Source: Marinilactibacillus psychrotolerans
GTDB lineage: Bacteria; Bacillota; Bacilli; Lactobacillales; Carnobacteriaceae_A
Direction of reading: 5' to 3'
Length of the DNA stretch: 64,000 bases
Assembly (NCBI RefSeq): GCF_900101525.1
Contig: NZ_FMZD01000003.1
Span: 62,001 to 126,000, forward strand
The position numbers were made by a program, and so were the translations under genes. A model generated the notes under the pieces. It saw nothing but the letters and a program-made list of their open reading frames with translations. It had not been told where the DNA came from and ran no database searches. Every line of letters begins with the position of its first letter. Positions within the stretch are counted from its first letter, which is position 1. Below, in pieces: positions 56,498 through 64,000 of this stretch.

Positions 56498-57616
56498 TTA
56501 GATAGAACCTGATATTAGTGAGTGAACTGAAGCATTCCCTTCTAAATCAATAATATTTTCAAACTGCCAACCATACAATACATATCTTTCGTTTGGAGAA
56601 AGTGAGATTGGAGCATTTTCCGGTAATGAAGTGATTGGTTGGAGCTGACTATTTTCAAAATCTAAGACGCATAAAGTAAAAGATCCTAAATTTTGATTTA
56701 AATCAGTAGATTTATCAGGTATATTACCTACTATCTTGCCATTCCTGTTACTTTGAGACAGGTAGGGCTCTTGTACTTTTCCACCCATGCTTACTTTGGG
56801 AATTGTAATGGTTCCTTTGTGTACTAAAAGAGGGTAATCTTTCATTAAGTGTACCTCATGATCATTAATGTCTGATGGTAAAAAAGATATAATGGTATCT
56901 TGATTAAGGTAAAACCCAATTGTTTCAGTGCTGATTCGATCAGTAGATTCCGCTGTCCTAATGTCACCTATAAAAAGTTGATCTGTTAATTCATCTATAT
57001 ACAAATATAGATTAGATGAATACCATTTTGGTTCTACACTTTGAATAGGCAGTTCTTGAAAGCTATCATTTTCAAGATTCCACACAATCACCTTAGGCTG
57101 TTCAGCTGATGTATTTTGGTTTACTTGGTAATAAGATAAAAATAATAAATGAGTTTCTACAGGATTCCAATTGACCGTTAGATAACCATTGTAATCTATT
57201 TGTTTACGGTTTAATTCATCACCTGATAAATTCACGATAACTAGTTCTGCCAATTGGTCAGATCCCTCTTGAATGACTATTTTATCTAATTGATTATTGA
57301 GATTAACAGTTAAAATATGACTCTTTGTTGTATATAGTACTGTACGTTCGCCTGTTTTAATATTTAATTGAATCAGCTGTTGACCATTCTGGTCACCCAG
57401 ATGAACAAGCAACTCTTCATTATCAAGCCAGCCTACTACTTTTTGCAAAGTTTCTTTTGACTGATCAATTTTTATAAACTTGGATTCGTTATTAGACTCT
57501 TGATTAGGAAGATCATCTTTAGACCGTGATTCAGAGTCAGAACAAGCAAGTAAAAAAAAGAAACCAAAAAGCATGAGAAATAGACTAATTAAAGTTAGCT
57601 TATTTCTCGAATGCAT
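56498..57616 (-). CDS. YqgU-like lipoprotein
   Basis: 372 residues. A lipoprotein signal peptide ends in FLLACSDSE (Cys about residue 25), followed by a Ser/Asn/Glu linker and a beta-rich body with repeated blades (LTVNWNPVETHLLFLSYY, ISLSPNERYVLYGW), a propeller-like fold. Position beside glucokinase and rhomboid matches Bacillus YqgU. Likely anchored outside; function unknown. GAGGG six bases before the ATG of MHSRNK; an upstream TTG is less well spaced. Confidence 0.8.
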   Translation of the reverse strand: MHSRNKLTLISLFLMLFGFFFLLACSDSESRSKDDLPNQESNNESKFIKIDQSKETLQKVVGWLDNEELLVHLGDQNGQQLIQLNIKTGERTVLYTTKSHILTVNLNNQLDKIVIQEGSDQLAELVIVNLSGDELNRKQIDYNGYLTVNWNPVETHLLFLSYYQVNQNTSAEQPKVIVWNLENDSFQELPIQSVEPKWYSSNLYLYIDELTDQLFIGDIRTAESTDRISTETIGFYLNQDTIISFLPSDINDHEVHLMKDYPLLVHKGTITIPKVSMGGKVQEPYLSQSNRNGKIVGNIPDKSTDLNQNLGSFTLCVLDFENSQLQPITSLPENAPISLSPNERYVLYGWQFENIIDLEGNASVHSLISGSI

Positions 57617-57682
57617 TCTGATCACCCTCTTATCCAATAGATTAACTCTATATTAACATAAGAGAAGTTTTTAAATCATCTA

Positions 57683-58660
57683 TCATGACTCAGAGAATGA
57701 GTCGTTAAGCACTAGATAACTAGCACCAATTACCCCAGCATCATTTCCTAGTTCGGCAATTTTGATCTTAGTATTATTATAAATCGGCGGGAAAGCATAC
57801 TTTACAAACTTTTCTCTAATCTTATCAGCTAAAAATTCTCCAGCTTTGGATACTCCACCACCAATAACAATTGTAGAAGGATTTAACATGTTTGAGATAT
57901 TACCACAAGCAAGAGCTAAATAATCACAAACTTTATCCACTACTCTAAGTGCGAAAACGTCGCCCTCTTTAGCTGCATCGAAGACACTTTTAGCGTCCAC
58001 GCTATCTCCATTATCTATACTTTCTTTAAGTAAAGAAAGCCCTGCAAATTCTTCTGCCATTGTTCTCGCTAATCTGACAACACCCGTAGCGCTGGCAACT
58101 GTTTCGAGACATCCTTGATTACCGCATGTACAATCGAATCCATGTGGCTCAATAACAATATGTCCAATCTCTCCAGCAGCACCAGAAGAACCACGAACCA
58201 GTTCTCCATTTATAATAATTCCGCCACCTACACCAGTTCCTAATGTTATAAAGACTACATTTGGCTCATTGTTACCAGCGCCCATCCATTGTTCTCCTAA
58301 CGCTGCCACGTTTGCGTCATTATCAATAAAGAAAGGAATTCCAGTCCCTTCTTCAATGAGTTTCTTGACGAATTGAGTTGTTTTCCAATTTAAGTTGTAA
58401 GCACCGATGACCGTTCCGTCAATATGACTCACATTTCCAGGGGAACCCATCCCAATACCTAAAAAATCTTCTTTTTGCATATTATATAAATCTAAATGAT
58501 GGTTGATAGACTCTATAATTGCTGGAACAATTTTTGTTCCTTTTTCTGTAATATCTGTTTCGAGACTCCATTTAGTTTGAATGTGACCTTCAATATTTAG
58601 GATTGCAAATTTGATGGTCGTTCCTCCTAAATCGATTCCTATTAATTTTTTTTCAAGCAT
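57683..58660 (-). CDS. glcK: ROK-family glucokinase
   Basis: 325 residues. ATP motif IGIDLGGTTIKFAI, sugar-binding EIGHIVIEPHG, and the ROK zinc site CTCGNQGCLETVAS. It phosphorylates free glucose for glycolysis, for example glucose set free by the GH1 enzyme of the PTS operon. Situated 17 bases after the rhomboid gene, as in Bacillus yqgP-glcK. GGAGG before the ATG. Confidence 0.96.
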   Translation of the reverse strand: MLEKKLIGIDLGGTTIKFAILNIEGHIQTKWSLETDITEKGTKIVPAIIESINHHLDLYNMQKEDFLGIGMGSPGNVSHIDGTVIGAYNLNWKTTQFVKKLIEEGTGIPFFIDNDANVAALGEQWMGAGNNEPNVVFITLGTGVGGGIIINGELVRGSSGAAGEIGHIVIEPHGFDCTCGNQGCLETVASATGVVRLARTMAEEFAGLSLLKESIDNGDSVDAKSVFDAAKEGDVFALRVVDKVCDYLALACGNISNMLNPSTIVIGGGVSKAGEFLADKIREKFVKYAFPPIYNNTKIKIAELGNDAGVIGASYLVLNDSFSES

Positions 58661-58677
58661 ATTTCACCCTCCAATTT

Positions 58678-59382
58678 TTAGTTGAAATAAAGCATTGTAG
58701 TGGTACGCCATCCGATTATCAAGATTATACTAAGCAGAATCGTATATATAACTCCATACTTCGCCTGTATTTTGACACCGCTAATCCAAGAATTTGGGGC
58801 TGACAGTGTATACATAATCAAATAGCCTCCCACTAAACCACCTACATGGCCGGCCATGTCTATTCCATTACTGAAAAGACCAACTACTAGATTAATGATG
58901 ATCAACAATAAGAAGCTTTTAGACATTTCTTTAACCTGATAGTTATTTGGAAAAAATTTAGGTAAGACAAGTGTCGCTCCAAAAAGACCAAATAGTGCTG
59001 TACTAGCACCTGCTGAAATTGATTGATTGAATGCAAAACTTGCAGCATTTCCCGCTATAGCACTAAGCATGTATAGTAAAAAATATCTCCAATGTCCAAT
59101 AATCGCTTCGACTTGTATCCCTAAAAAGTAAATAATTATACCATTTAAAAGAATGTGTTCAATACCTATATGTAAAAATACAGGGGTAATCAGACGCCAC
59201 CATTCTCCAAGCACGATCAGTTCATTTACTTTGGCTCCTAACTCATATAGAACGAAAGGATTTTGGCTGCCTCCCCTAAGCGTTTGCAAGAGAAACATAA
59301 ATACAGTTAAGCCTAATAATCCGTAAGTAACAAAAGGCTTTCTCTGCCAGCGTCTCATTTTCATTTTGGTTTGAGGACTCAT
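58678..59382 (-). CDS. Rhomboid-family intramembrane serine protease
   Basis: 234 residues, six to seven membrane helices. Catalytic serine in SAGASTALFGLFGA, catalytic histidine in DMAGHVGGLVGG, and the HxxxN pattern HILLNG in helix 2. It lacks the C-terminal TPR repeats of Bacillus GluP/YqgP. Cuts membrane proteins near helix ends; targets unknown. Start preceded by AAGGAAGG. Upstream of glcK in the same operon. Confidence 0.95.
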   Translation of the reverse strand: MSPQTKMKMRRWQRKPFVTYGLLGLTVFMFLLQTLRGGSQNPFVLYELGAKVNELIVLGEWWRLITPVFLHIGIEHILLNGIIIYFLGIQVEAIIGHWRYFLLYMLSAIAGNAASFAFNQSISAGASTALFGLFGATLVLPKFFPNNYQVKEMSKSFLLLIIINLVVGLFSNGIDMAGHVGGLVGGYLIMYTLSAPNSWISGVKIQAKYGVIYTILLSIILIIGWRTTTMLYFN

Positions 59383-59467
59383 TTATAATCCTTCCTTTTT
59401 TATACAATTTATATTTAGTATATCATAAATTTTATCATCTAAATGATTAAAATTAATCGCTAACAAA

Positions 59468-59506
59468 AAACTTTGAAACCAAATATATAAACTGGTTTCA
59501 AAGTTT
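59468..59506 (-). terminator. Terminator of the 113-aa gene
   Basis: AAACTTTGAAACCA and TGGTTTCAAAGTTT form a perfect 14-bp stem; T residues follow on the minus strand. Confidence 0.9.
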
Positions 59507-59520
59507 CTTTCAAACTTTCC

Positions 59521-59862
59521 TTATTCCATATTTCCATCTAAATCTTTTTTGAATGCTTTAGCAGCTTTTAAATTTGCTGCAGCCTTATCATTATCATTGT
59601 TGGTTTCAGTTTTTTCATTGTCCTGCTCAATTGAGGATTTATCAAGCGAATCTGTTAAACTAGTTGTTTCACCGGTTCCTTCGATGGAAACGACATGTGA
59701 AGATTGTAAATAGATTACTTCCCCAGATTTTAATTCAAATTCATGAAAAAAGTGACTAGCTTCCTTGTTAGAATTCGACAATATTTTATGCAATTCTTCC
59801 GGGGGGATTTGTATCATAAAAAGTTCCCCATTTATCATACTAACTTTAGACATTCTACTCAT
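59521..59862 (-). CDS. Hypothetical protein, 113 aa
   Basis: No family was recognised. A short hydrophobic start (GELFMIQIPPEELHKILSNS), a beta-like stretch (FHEFELKSGEVIYLQSSHVVSIEG), then a low-complexity Glu/Asp/Asn-rich tail ending KAFKKDLDGNME. Three in-frame ATGs are spaced nine bases apart; AAAGGA sits eight bases before the second, which is chosen. A good terminator follows. Likely a real small gene; soluble, function unknown. Confidence 0.6.
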   Translation of the reverse strand: MSRMSKVSMINGELFMIQIPPEELHKILSNSNKEASHFFHEFELKSGEVIYLQSSHVVSIEGTGETTSLTDSLDKSSIEQDNEKTETNNDNDKAAANLKAAKAFKKDLDGNME

Positions 59863-59959
59863 TCTACTCATCCTTTCAAATGTATTTTATTAAATTCATC
59901 ATATAGGAATAAAGTAAGATAATGAAACTATATGCCTAATCAACTAGTAAATATCTAGT

Positions 59960-60496
59960 TTAACGCCCCATCAATTTTTGGGCCATTTCTTCATACGTCA
60001 TATCACTGTTAATCTCATAGCTGCCAGGACGTACTAAAGGTGCATATTTTTTATCCTCTAAAAATTTATCAAATTCATGACGATCTTTGATAATTTTTTC
60101 TGATTCTAACTGTTGAGCAGCTACACTACTCGGTTCACCTTCTCCGATTGTTACAGTAGTTTTAATCACTGGTGTTTCTTCTGGTTCTTTATCATCCTTA
60201 TTCTGATCTGTCTCATCTTTTGTATTGTCGGATGCTTCTTCTTTATCATCAGCTTCTTTTGCTTCGTCAGCTGGTTGTTCAGTTTCTTTTGGCTGTTCTA
60301 CCTCTTTTGTAGCCTGAGCAACTTCAAGCTTAGCAACTTTATCTTCTAAATAAGTAATCTCAGTTTCTAGTTCTTCTACGTTCCCCGTTTGTCCCTCTGC
60401 AGAATGGTTTCCGGGTAGAAATAAAGAAGTTAGTACAATGATAATAGCGGAAACAAAGAATCCTAAAGATAGAATCCTTATATTTTTTTTTGACAT
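59960..60496 (-). CDS. MltG-like protein lacking the catalytic domain
   Basis: 178 residues: one membrane segment at 9-28, a coiled-coil and Glu/Asp/Lys-rich linker (40-110), then about 65 residues matching the N-terminal LysM-like part of endolytic transglycosylase MltG (TVTIGEGEPSSVAAQQLESE, PGSYEINSDMTYEEMAQKLM). The catalytic YceG portion is absent because the protein stops at residue 178. It may bind peptidoglycan or a division partner. AAAGGA before the ATG. Neighbours are also small membrane proteins. Confidence 0.8.
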   Translation of the reverse strand: MSKKNIRILSLGFFVSAIIIVLTSLFLPGNHSAEGQTGNVEELETEITYLEDKVAKLEVAQATKEVEQPKETEQPADEAKEADDKEEASDNTKDETDQNKDDKEPEETPVIKTTVTIGEGEPSSVAAQQLESEKIIKDRHEFDKFLEDKKYAPLVRPGSYEINSDMTYEEMAQKLMGR

Positions 60497-60544
60497 AATT
60501 TTATTCCTTTCATAGATAGCTTGGTGACTATCTTTGTCTATTTT

Positions 60545-60904
60545 CTATGAATGTATTCCTTCAGAAATATAGGCATCTATTGTGTGTTGAACGGATGCTT
60601 CAGATACATGTAAATGTTCTGAAATTTCCTTAGCAGAAAAACCTTGTGTAAATAATGTTAAAATATGTGTTTGCGTGATATTCGTTACACGGTCAGGAAA
60701 GGTTTCTTCTGGTTTTTCAATCTTTAGTTCATTTTCTAGATTCTGTATTCTTTTATTTAATCCATAAATTATTTGGACTAAATTTAATGATACATCTTCT
60801 AATTCCTTATAAGTGCGATCCTTTTCTTCTTTTTTAAAAAAAGAGTAGATCATCAATATTGCAGATATCCCAAATAGGACACCTGTTATTATCCATAATT
60901 CCAT
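60545..60904 (-). CDS. Membrane-anchored helix-turn-helix protein
   Basis: 119 residues. A membrane segment at 3-22, a charged coiled coil (25-65), and a C-terminal HTH resembling LuxR/sigma region 4 (HILTLFTQGFSAKEISEHLHVSEASVQHTID). An HTH held at the membrane suggests DNA tethering or a protein contact. GAGGAGG precedes the ATG. It lies upstream of the MltG-like gene, 48 bases apart, probably co-transcribed. Confidence 0.75.
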   Translation of the reverse strand: MELWIITGVLFGISAILMIYSFFKKEEKDRTYKELEDVSLNLVQIIYGLNKRIQNLENELKIEKPEETFPDRVTNITQTHILTLFTQGFSAKEISEHLHVSEASVQHTIDAYISEGIHS

Positions 60905-60997
60905 ATATTTGTTCCTCCTCTTATTATTAGCCCTATAAATTTTACCATACTCAATAAAAAACAGGAAGGTCCATGATAAGTTTCATCAGACAGAAGA

Positions 60998-61018
60998 AAA
61001 AATTACGAAATAATTTTT
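60998..61018. other. AT-rich hairpin upstream of rpmG
   Basis: AAAAATTA-cgaaa-TAATTTTT, an 8-bp AT-only stem in the 257-base gap. Too weak for a sure terminator. Confidence 0.3.
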
Positions 61019-61094
61019 AGAGAGGCTATTTCATTCTATAAAAATTTAGGTTATATAATAAAAAAGATGGTAATTTTTCTCTAAACGTGTTATC

Positions 61095-61115
61095 CTAGTC
61101 AAGGCGAAAGACTAG
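61095..61115 (+). other. Hairpin in the rpmG leader
   Basis: CTAGTC-aaggcgaaa-GACTAG, a 6-bp stem about 47 bases before the rpmG ATG. A TGTTATCCT extended -10-like box overlaps its start (61089-61096), and a TATAAT lies further upstream (61054-61059). Could be a leader-RNA control element of rpmG (inference). Confidence 0.4.
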
Positions 61116-61161
61116 ACACCTGTGTTTGGTCTTAATACTGGAAAGATTTGGAGGGACTATC

Positions 61162-61311
61162 ATGCGAGTTAACGTAACTTTAGAATGTACAGAATGCAAA
61201 GAACGTAACTATTTAACTTCTAAAAACAAACGTAATAATGCAGAACGTTTGGAAGTTAAAAAATATTGCCCTAGAGAGCAAAAAGTAACTTTGCACCGCG
61301 AAACTAAATAA
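61162..61311 (+). CDS. rpmG: 50S ribosomal protein bL33
   Basis: 49 residues, [20 protein letters not shown] then [20 protein letters not shown], the full bL33 pattern. Zinc-type bL33 has two CxxC pairs; here the first is complete (CTEC) but the second keeps only one cysteine (YCPREQ), an intermediate between zinc and zinc-free forms. GGAGGG before this ATG rules out a 12-codon longer reading. Single gene with its own terminator. Confidence 0.95.
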   Translation: MRVNVTLECTECKERNYLTSKNKRNNAERLEVKKYCPREQKVTLHRETK

Positions 61312-61319
61312 TTATCTAT

Positions 61320-61349
61320 TAAAGCCGAAAGTTGATCTTTTGGCTTTTT
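61320..61349 (+). terminator. Terminator of rpmG
   Basis: AAAGCC-gaaag / ctttt-GGCTTT forms an 11-bp stem with a G-U pair, followed by T residues on the plus strand. Confidence 0.8.
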
Positions 61350-61357
61350 AATATACA

Positions 61358-61394
61358 AAAAGCACGAGAATTCGATTTGAATTCTCGTGCTTTT
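61358..61394. terminator. Bidirectional terminator between rpmG and the PBP gene
   Basis: AAAAGCACGAGAATTC and GAATTCTCGTGCTTTT form a perfect 16-bp stem with a 5-base loop; T residues follow on the minus strand. It lies six bases beyond the PBP stop codon. Confidence 0.92.
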
Positions 61395-61400
61395 CTGCAG

Positions 61401-63557
61401 TTATTCTGCATCTTCTGAAGAATTTTGTGCTTCTTGCAATTCTTCAACCGTTTCTGTATTATTTTTTTGTTTTTCATCGAATTCGCCAGTTTTAAAGTAA
61501 GCATCCATCATCCTTCTTGCTGCTGCCAAATTTTCTTTATTGGAACGTTGTGAACTGCTGGCAGGAAGATAAGGAACCACTACGGCTACAGCTATTTCTG
61601 GATCATCAAATGGTGCATAGCCTACATAAGTTAGATTAACGAGTTCATCTGGATAATTCCTTTTTTCTTCTTCGTTATACTTAGAAGCTTGGGCTGTACC
61701 GGTTTTACCGGCTGCATCATATGGAGCATCTGCAAAAAACGCTCTAGCTGTTCCTTGATCTCCATGTACAGCTTGATGAAAACCGGTCTGGACTCGTTCC
61801 ATGGCATCTTTAGAAACAGGAACGGTATTTAATACTTTCGTTTCGATTTCTGTTGATAATGCACCTATTTCTCCTGTTTTAGAATCAGTTCCTCTGATTT
61901 CAGATACTAGTCTAGGTGCTACTCGTACTCCATCATTAGCAATAGTCGATACGTATTGTAATAACTGCAAAGGTGTATACAGATCGAATTGGCCAAAAGC
62001 TTCAAACAAAGAGTTCCCTGGTTGAGAAGGTGGATTGAGCAATCCGGTAGATTCAAACGGAAGATCTATTCCAGTGTTTGTTCCTAGACCAAACATAGCA
62101 TAATACTCACGCTGTTTTTTTATTAAAGCATTATAATCGAACGGTAATGATTGATTTGGAGTATAATCCCAGACTCCACCCATTCTCATAGCCAATCGAG
62201 CCATATAAACGTTTGATGAGCGCTCCAGTGCAGTAATATCATTCATCTGGATTGCTCCATTTCTGTTAAATATGGATGAAATATCCTTTGATCCTTGAAA
62301 CTGCAATTTTTTATCCAGTATTTTATTGTTACTTGAATCTAAAACGCCATCCATATAGGCAGATAAAACAGTTGCGCCTTTTATAGAAGATCCCATAGTG
62401 AAAACTTGACTAAAGTTTCCCAAAGCATCATCCACAATCTCGCCATTTTCATCAACTTTTTGACCAGTCAAACCTAAAATGTCCCCGGTTTTAGGGTCCA
62501 TAGCAGCCATATAGATTCGATCGCTCATGCCTTCTCTTTTTGCTAGTGAATCTTTTGCAATTTGTTCAACCGTTGCTTGGTATTCAATATCAGAACTTAG
62601 AATCAGATTATCCCCTTTACTACCAGAATATTTTTCAATCTGATTGATAATCTCTCCATTCTTGTCCGTTTCTGTTTCAATACTAGACTTGGTTCCTCTT
62701 AAAACAGATTCATATTGTTGTTCTAGATAACTACGCCCTACTCGATCATTTCTCGAATAGCCCATTGCAAGATATTTACTGACTTTTTCACTAGGTATTC
62801 CTTGAGATTCAGTTGTTACACTTCCTAAAATACTTTTCAACATGTTTCCTTGCGGATACGTTCTTACCCAGTCAGTACCTGTGCCAATTCCTGGAAGAGA
62901 ATCAAGATTTTCACTTACTTTAGCAATCTCTTCTTGAGAAACATCTTGGTTTTTAATGTTAACAGTACTTAATGAATAAGAAGCATTCATACTCTTAAAA
63001 ATAGCAGTAGCAACTTTTTCCTGCTTAGAAAAATCAGAAATATCTTCATCAGCAACCTTTTCCAACATGGCTTGATAAGATTCTGACCCAGATAACTTCA
63101 TTTCTTCTTTAGAAAGTCTGTTATTAATTTCATCTTGATTCATTGCTATATAAAAATCCTGCATATCTCTAATTGTAATATCAGAGCTGTCTGGATTATC
63201 AAAAGGAGAAACGCTAGGCATTGTGATATAATCAGCTAAATTTAAAGCAATCTCAGCCATTGTTGCTGCAGTAGTATTTTTACCACGAGTGTAGGTGATC
63301 GTATTTCTAGCTTCATTTCCTACTAATTTTTTCAAATTCGCATCGTACATTTCCCCTCTTGGCACACTTCCAGTAATCGTAGTACGTTCTGTCCGTTCAA
63401 CCTCTGCACGGTATTCGTCTGCTCTGACAATCTGTAAATATCCTAATCGTAATATTAAAGCAGAAAATAACATAAATACAATGAAAAATAATAGGTTTAA
63501 GCGAAATGGAATATGAGATTTTTTTTTCTCATTTGTCTTTTTAACAGGTTTTCTCAA
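61401..63557 (-). CDS. Class B penicillin-binding protein (PBP2b-type transpeptidase)
   Basis: 718 residues. Short cytoplasmic tail, one membrane helix (22-42), a dimerization/pedestal domain, and a transpeptidase domain with SxxK in MGSSIKGATVL (about residue 385), SSN in ERSSNVYM and KTGTAQ near residue 618. It cross-links peptidoglycan at the cell surface, likely in elongation. The start is TTG seven bases after GGAGG. Neighbouring sodA upstream matches Lactobacillales order. Confidence 0.95.
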   Translation of the reverse strand: MRKPVKKTNEKKKSHIPFRLNLLFFIVFMLFSALILRLGYLQIVRADEYRAEVERTERTTITGSVPRGEMYDANLKKLVGNEARNTITYTRGKNTTAATMAEIALNLADYITMPSVSPFDNPDSSDITIRDMQDFYIAMNQDEINNRLSKEEMKLSGSESYQAMLEKVADEDISDFSKQEKVATAIFKSMNASYSLSTVNIKNQDVSQEEIAKVSENLDSLPGIGTGTDWVRTYPQGNMLKSILGSVTTESQGIPSEKVSKYLAMGYSRNDRVGRSYLEQQYESVLRGTKSSIETETDKNGEIINQIEKYSGSKGDNLILSSDIEYQATVEQIAKDSLAKREGMSDRIYMAAMDPKTGDILGLTGQKVDENGEIVDDALGNFSQVFTMGSSIKGATVLSAYMDGVLDSSNNKILDKKLQFQGSKDISSIFNRNGAIQMNDITALERSSNVYMARLAMRMGGVWDYTPNQSLPFDYNALIKKQREYYAMFGLGTNTGIDLPFESTGLLNPPSQPGNSLFEAFGQFDLYTPLQLLQYVSTIANDGVRVAPRLVSEIRGTDSKTGEIGALSTEIETKVLNTVPVSKDAMERVQTGFHQAVHGDQGTARAFFADAPYDAAGKTGTAQASKYNEEEKRNYPDELVNLTYVGYAPFDDPEIAVAVVVPYLPASSSQRSNKENLAAARRMMDAYFKTGEFDEKQKNNTETVEELQEAQNSSEDAE

Positions 63558-63762
63558 AATAATGCCTCCAAGTAGTTCTCTTGTAAAAGTTATATCATAT
63601 TTTTTTAAAAGTTAATGATTAAATAGACTTAGCTTAGTTTACCAAATAGATAGGAGAATTTCTATATGATAAAAGGTAAATTTGTGTGAAGATTACTTAT
63701 TATCGTTAGTTGTCAGATCTGAAGCATGTATATACCAAAGGATTTAAAATTAGCGAAAAAAA

Positions 63763-63787
63763 ACCAGGTACTCTTTAAGTACCTGGT
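63763..63787 (-). terminator. Terminator of sodA
   Basis: ACCAGGTACT and AGTACCTGGT form a perfect 10-bp stem with a 5-base loop; eight T residues follow on the minus strand. Confidence 0.92.
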
Positions 63788-63804
63788 AGAGAAGTTTATT
63801 TCAA

Positions 63805-64000
63805 TTATTTAGCTGCTTTGTATCTTTTAGCAACTTCATCCCAATTTACTACATTCCAGAAAGCTGAAATATATTCAGGGCGTTTGTTTTGATAGTTCAA
63901 ATAGTAAGCATGTTCCCAAACGTCTAGTCCTAAAAGGGGCGTTTTTCCTAATGAAAGAGGCGAATCTTGGTTTAATGTATCAATCACTTCTAATTTTCCA
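63805..64000 (-). CDS. sodA: Mn/Fe superoxide dismutase, C-terminal part (partial)
   Basis: About 64 residues remain; the gene continues past the right edge, so the start is not visible. [20 protein letters not shown] holds the last two metal ligands (Asp and His of DVWEH), and [14 protein letters not shown] closes the fold. Removes superoxide in the cytoplasm. Reading frame upstream of the first in-frame start-like codon continues as GKLEVIDT, confirming it is truncated by the window only. Confidence 0.95.
   Translation of the reverse strand, partial: GKLEVIDTLNQDSPLSLGKTPLLGLDVWEHAYYLNYQNKRPEYISAFWNVVNWDEVAKRYKAAK

Noticed and set aside
60905-61161. Riboswitch upstream of rpmG
   Set aside because: Only short stems are present and none matches a known riboswitch core; kept as a weak leader hairpin.

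Overview
The window is AT-rich DNA from a low-GC Gram-positive bacterium of the order Lactobacillales. A Carnobacteriaceae-type lactic acid bacterium is the best guess from gene content and order: the rpsU-yqeY / phoH-ybeY-dgkA-cdd-era-recO-glyQS block, dnaG-rpoD, ffh-ylxM-ftsY-smc-rnc, a RexB-type AddB without iron-sulphur cysteines, niacin and other vitamin ECF S components, and a class B PBP beside sodA. The placement is inference; no rRNA or species marker is present. Nearly all genes lie on the minus strand and most are core housekeeping genes. No prophage, insertion sequence, integron, CRISPR array, toxin-antitoxin pair, restriction system or tRNA/rRNA gene was seen.

Layout. 1-9.5 kb: ribosome, SRP and chromosome genes (rimM start, khpA, rpsP, ffh, ylxM, ftsY, a HAD phosphatase, smc, rnc). 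9.6-15.2 kb: a cellobiose/beta-glucoside PTS operon (IIB, IIC, IIA, GH1 6-phospho-beta-glucosidase, PRD-type activator) with a cre site and internal hairpins. 15.5-20.2 kb: a GTPase-DUF697 protein, a DUF1510 membrane protein, a zinc alcohol dehydrogenase, and a MarR regulator with an ECF S component. 20.3-24.1 kb: rqcH (plus strand), pyrR, rluD, lspA. 24.3-27.1 kb: a plus-strand trio of exported proteins (YkyA-like lipoprotein, polysaccharide deacetylase lipoprotein, DUF4015 glycoside-hydrolase-like protein). 27.1-34.6 kb: addAB (rexAB). 34.6-41.8 kb: pepT, Nif3-like, trmK, bL25, rpoD, dnaG. 41.9-45.3 kb: csaA, niaX, niaR and an ABC exporter. 45.4-48.8 kb: glyQS under a glycine T-box. 48.8-54.5 kb: a small membrane protein, then recO, era, cdd, dgkA, ybeY, phoH, yqeY, rpsU. 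54.6-60.9 kb: zur, the divergent PPDK regulator, a rhodanese-like protein lacking the usual cysteine, a YqgU-like lipoprotein, glucokinase, rhomboid protease, and three small proteins of uncertain role. 61.1-64 kb: rpmG, a class B PBP, and the 3' end of sodA.

How the parts work together. The PTS operon imports and phosphorylates a beta-glucoside, the GH1 enzyme splits it, and glucokinase at 58 kb could feed the released glucose into glycolysis. NiaR probably represses niaX through inverted repeats at the niaX transcription start. The T-box lets uncharged tRNA-Gly switch on glycyl-tRNA synthetase. RqcH, FtsY/Ffh, YbeY, RNase III, Era and RluD all serve ribosome biogenesis, quality control or targeting.

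An exciting undescribed system was looked for and not found. The better leads are modest: the three-gene exported cell-envelope operon, a stand-alone MltG-like domain without its catalytic part, a membrane-anchored HTH protein beside it, a ribosomal protein L33 with only three of four zinc cysteines, a terminator-like hairpin running into the recO ribosome binding site, and hairpins inside and upstream of the beta-glucoside operon. Start codons were re-chosen by eye from Shine-Dalgarno spacing; TTG and GTG starts are frequent.
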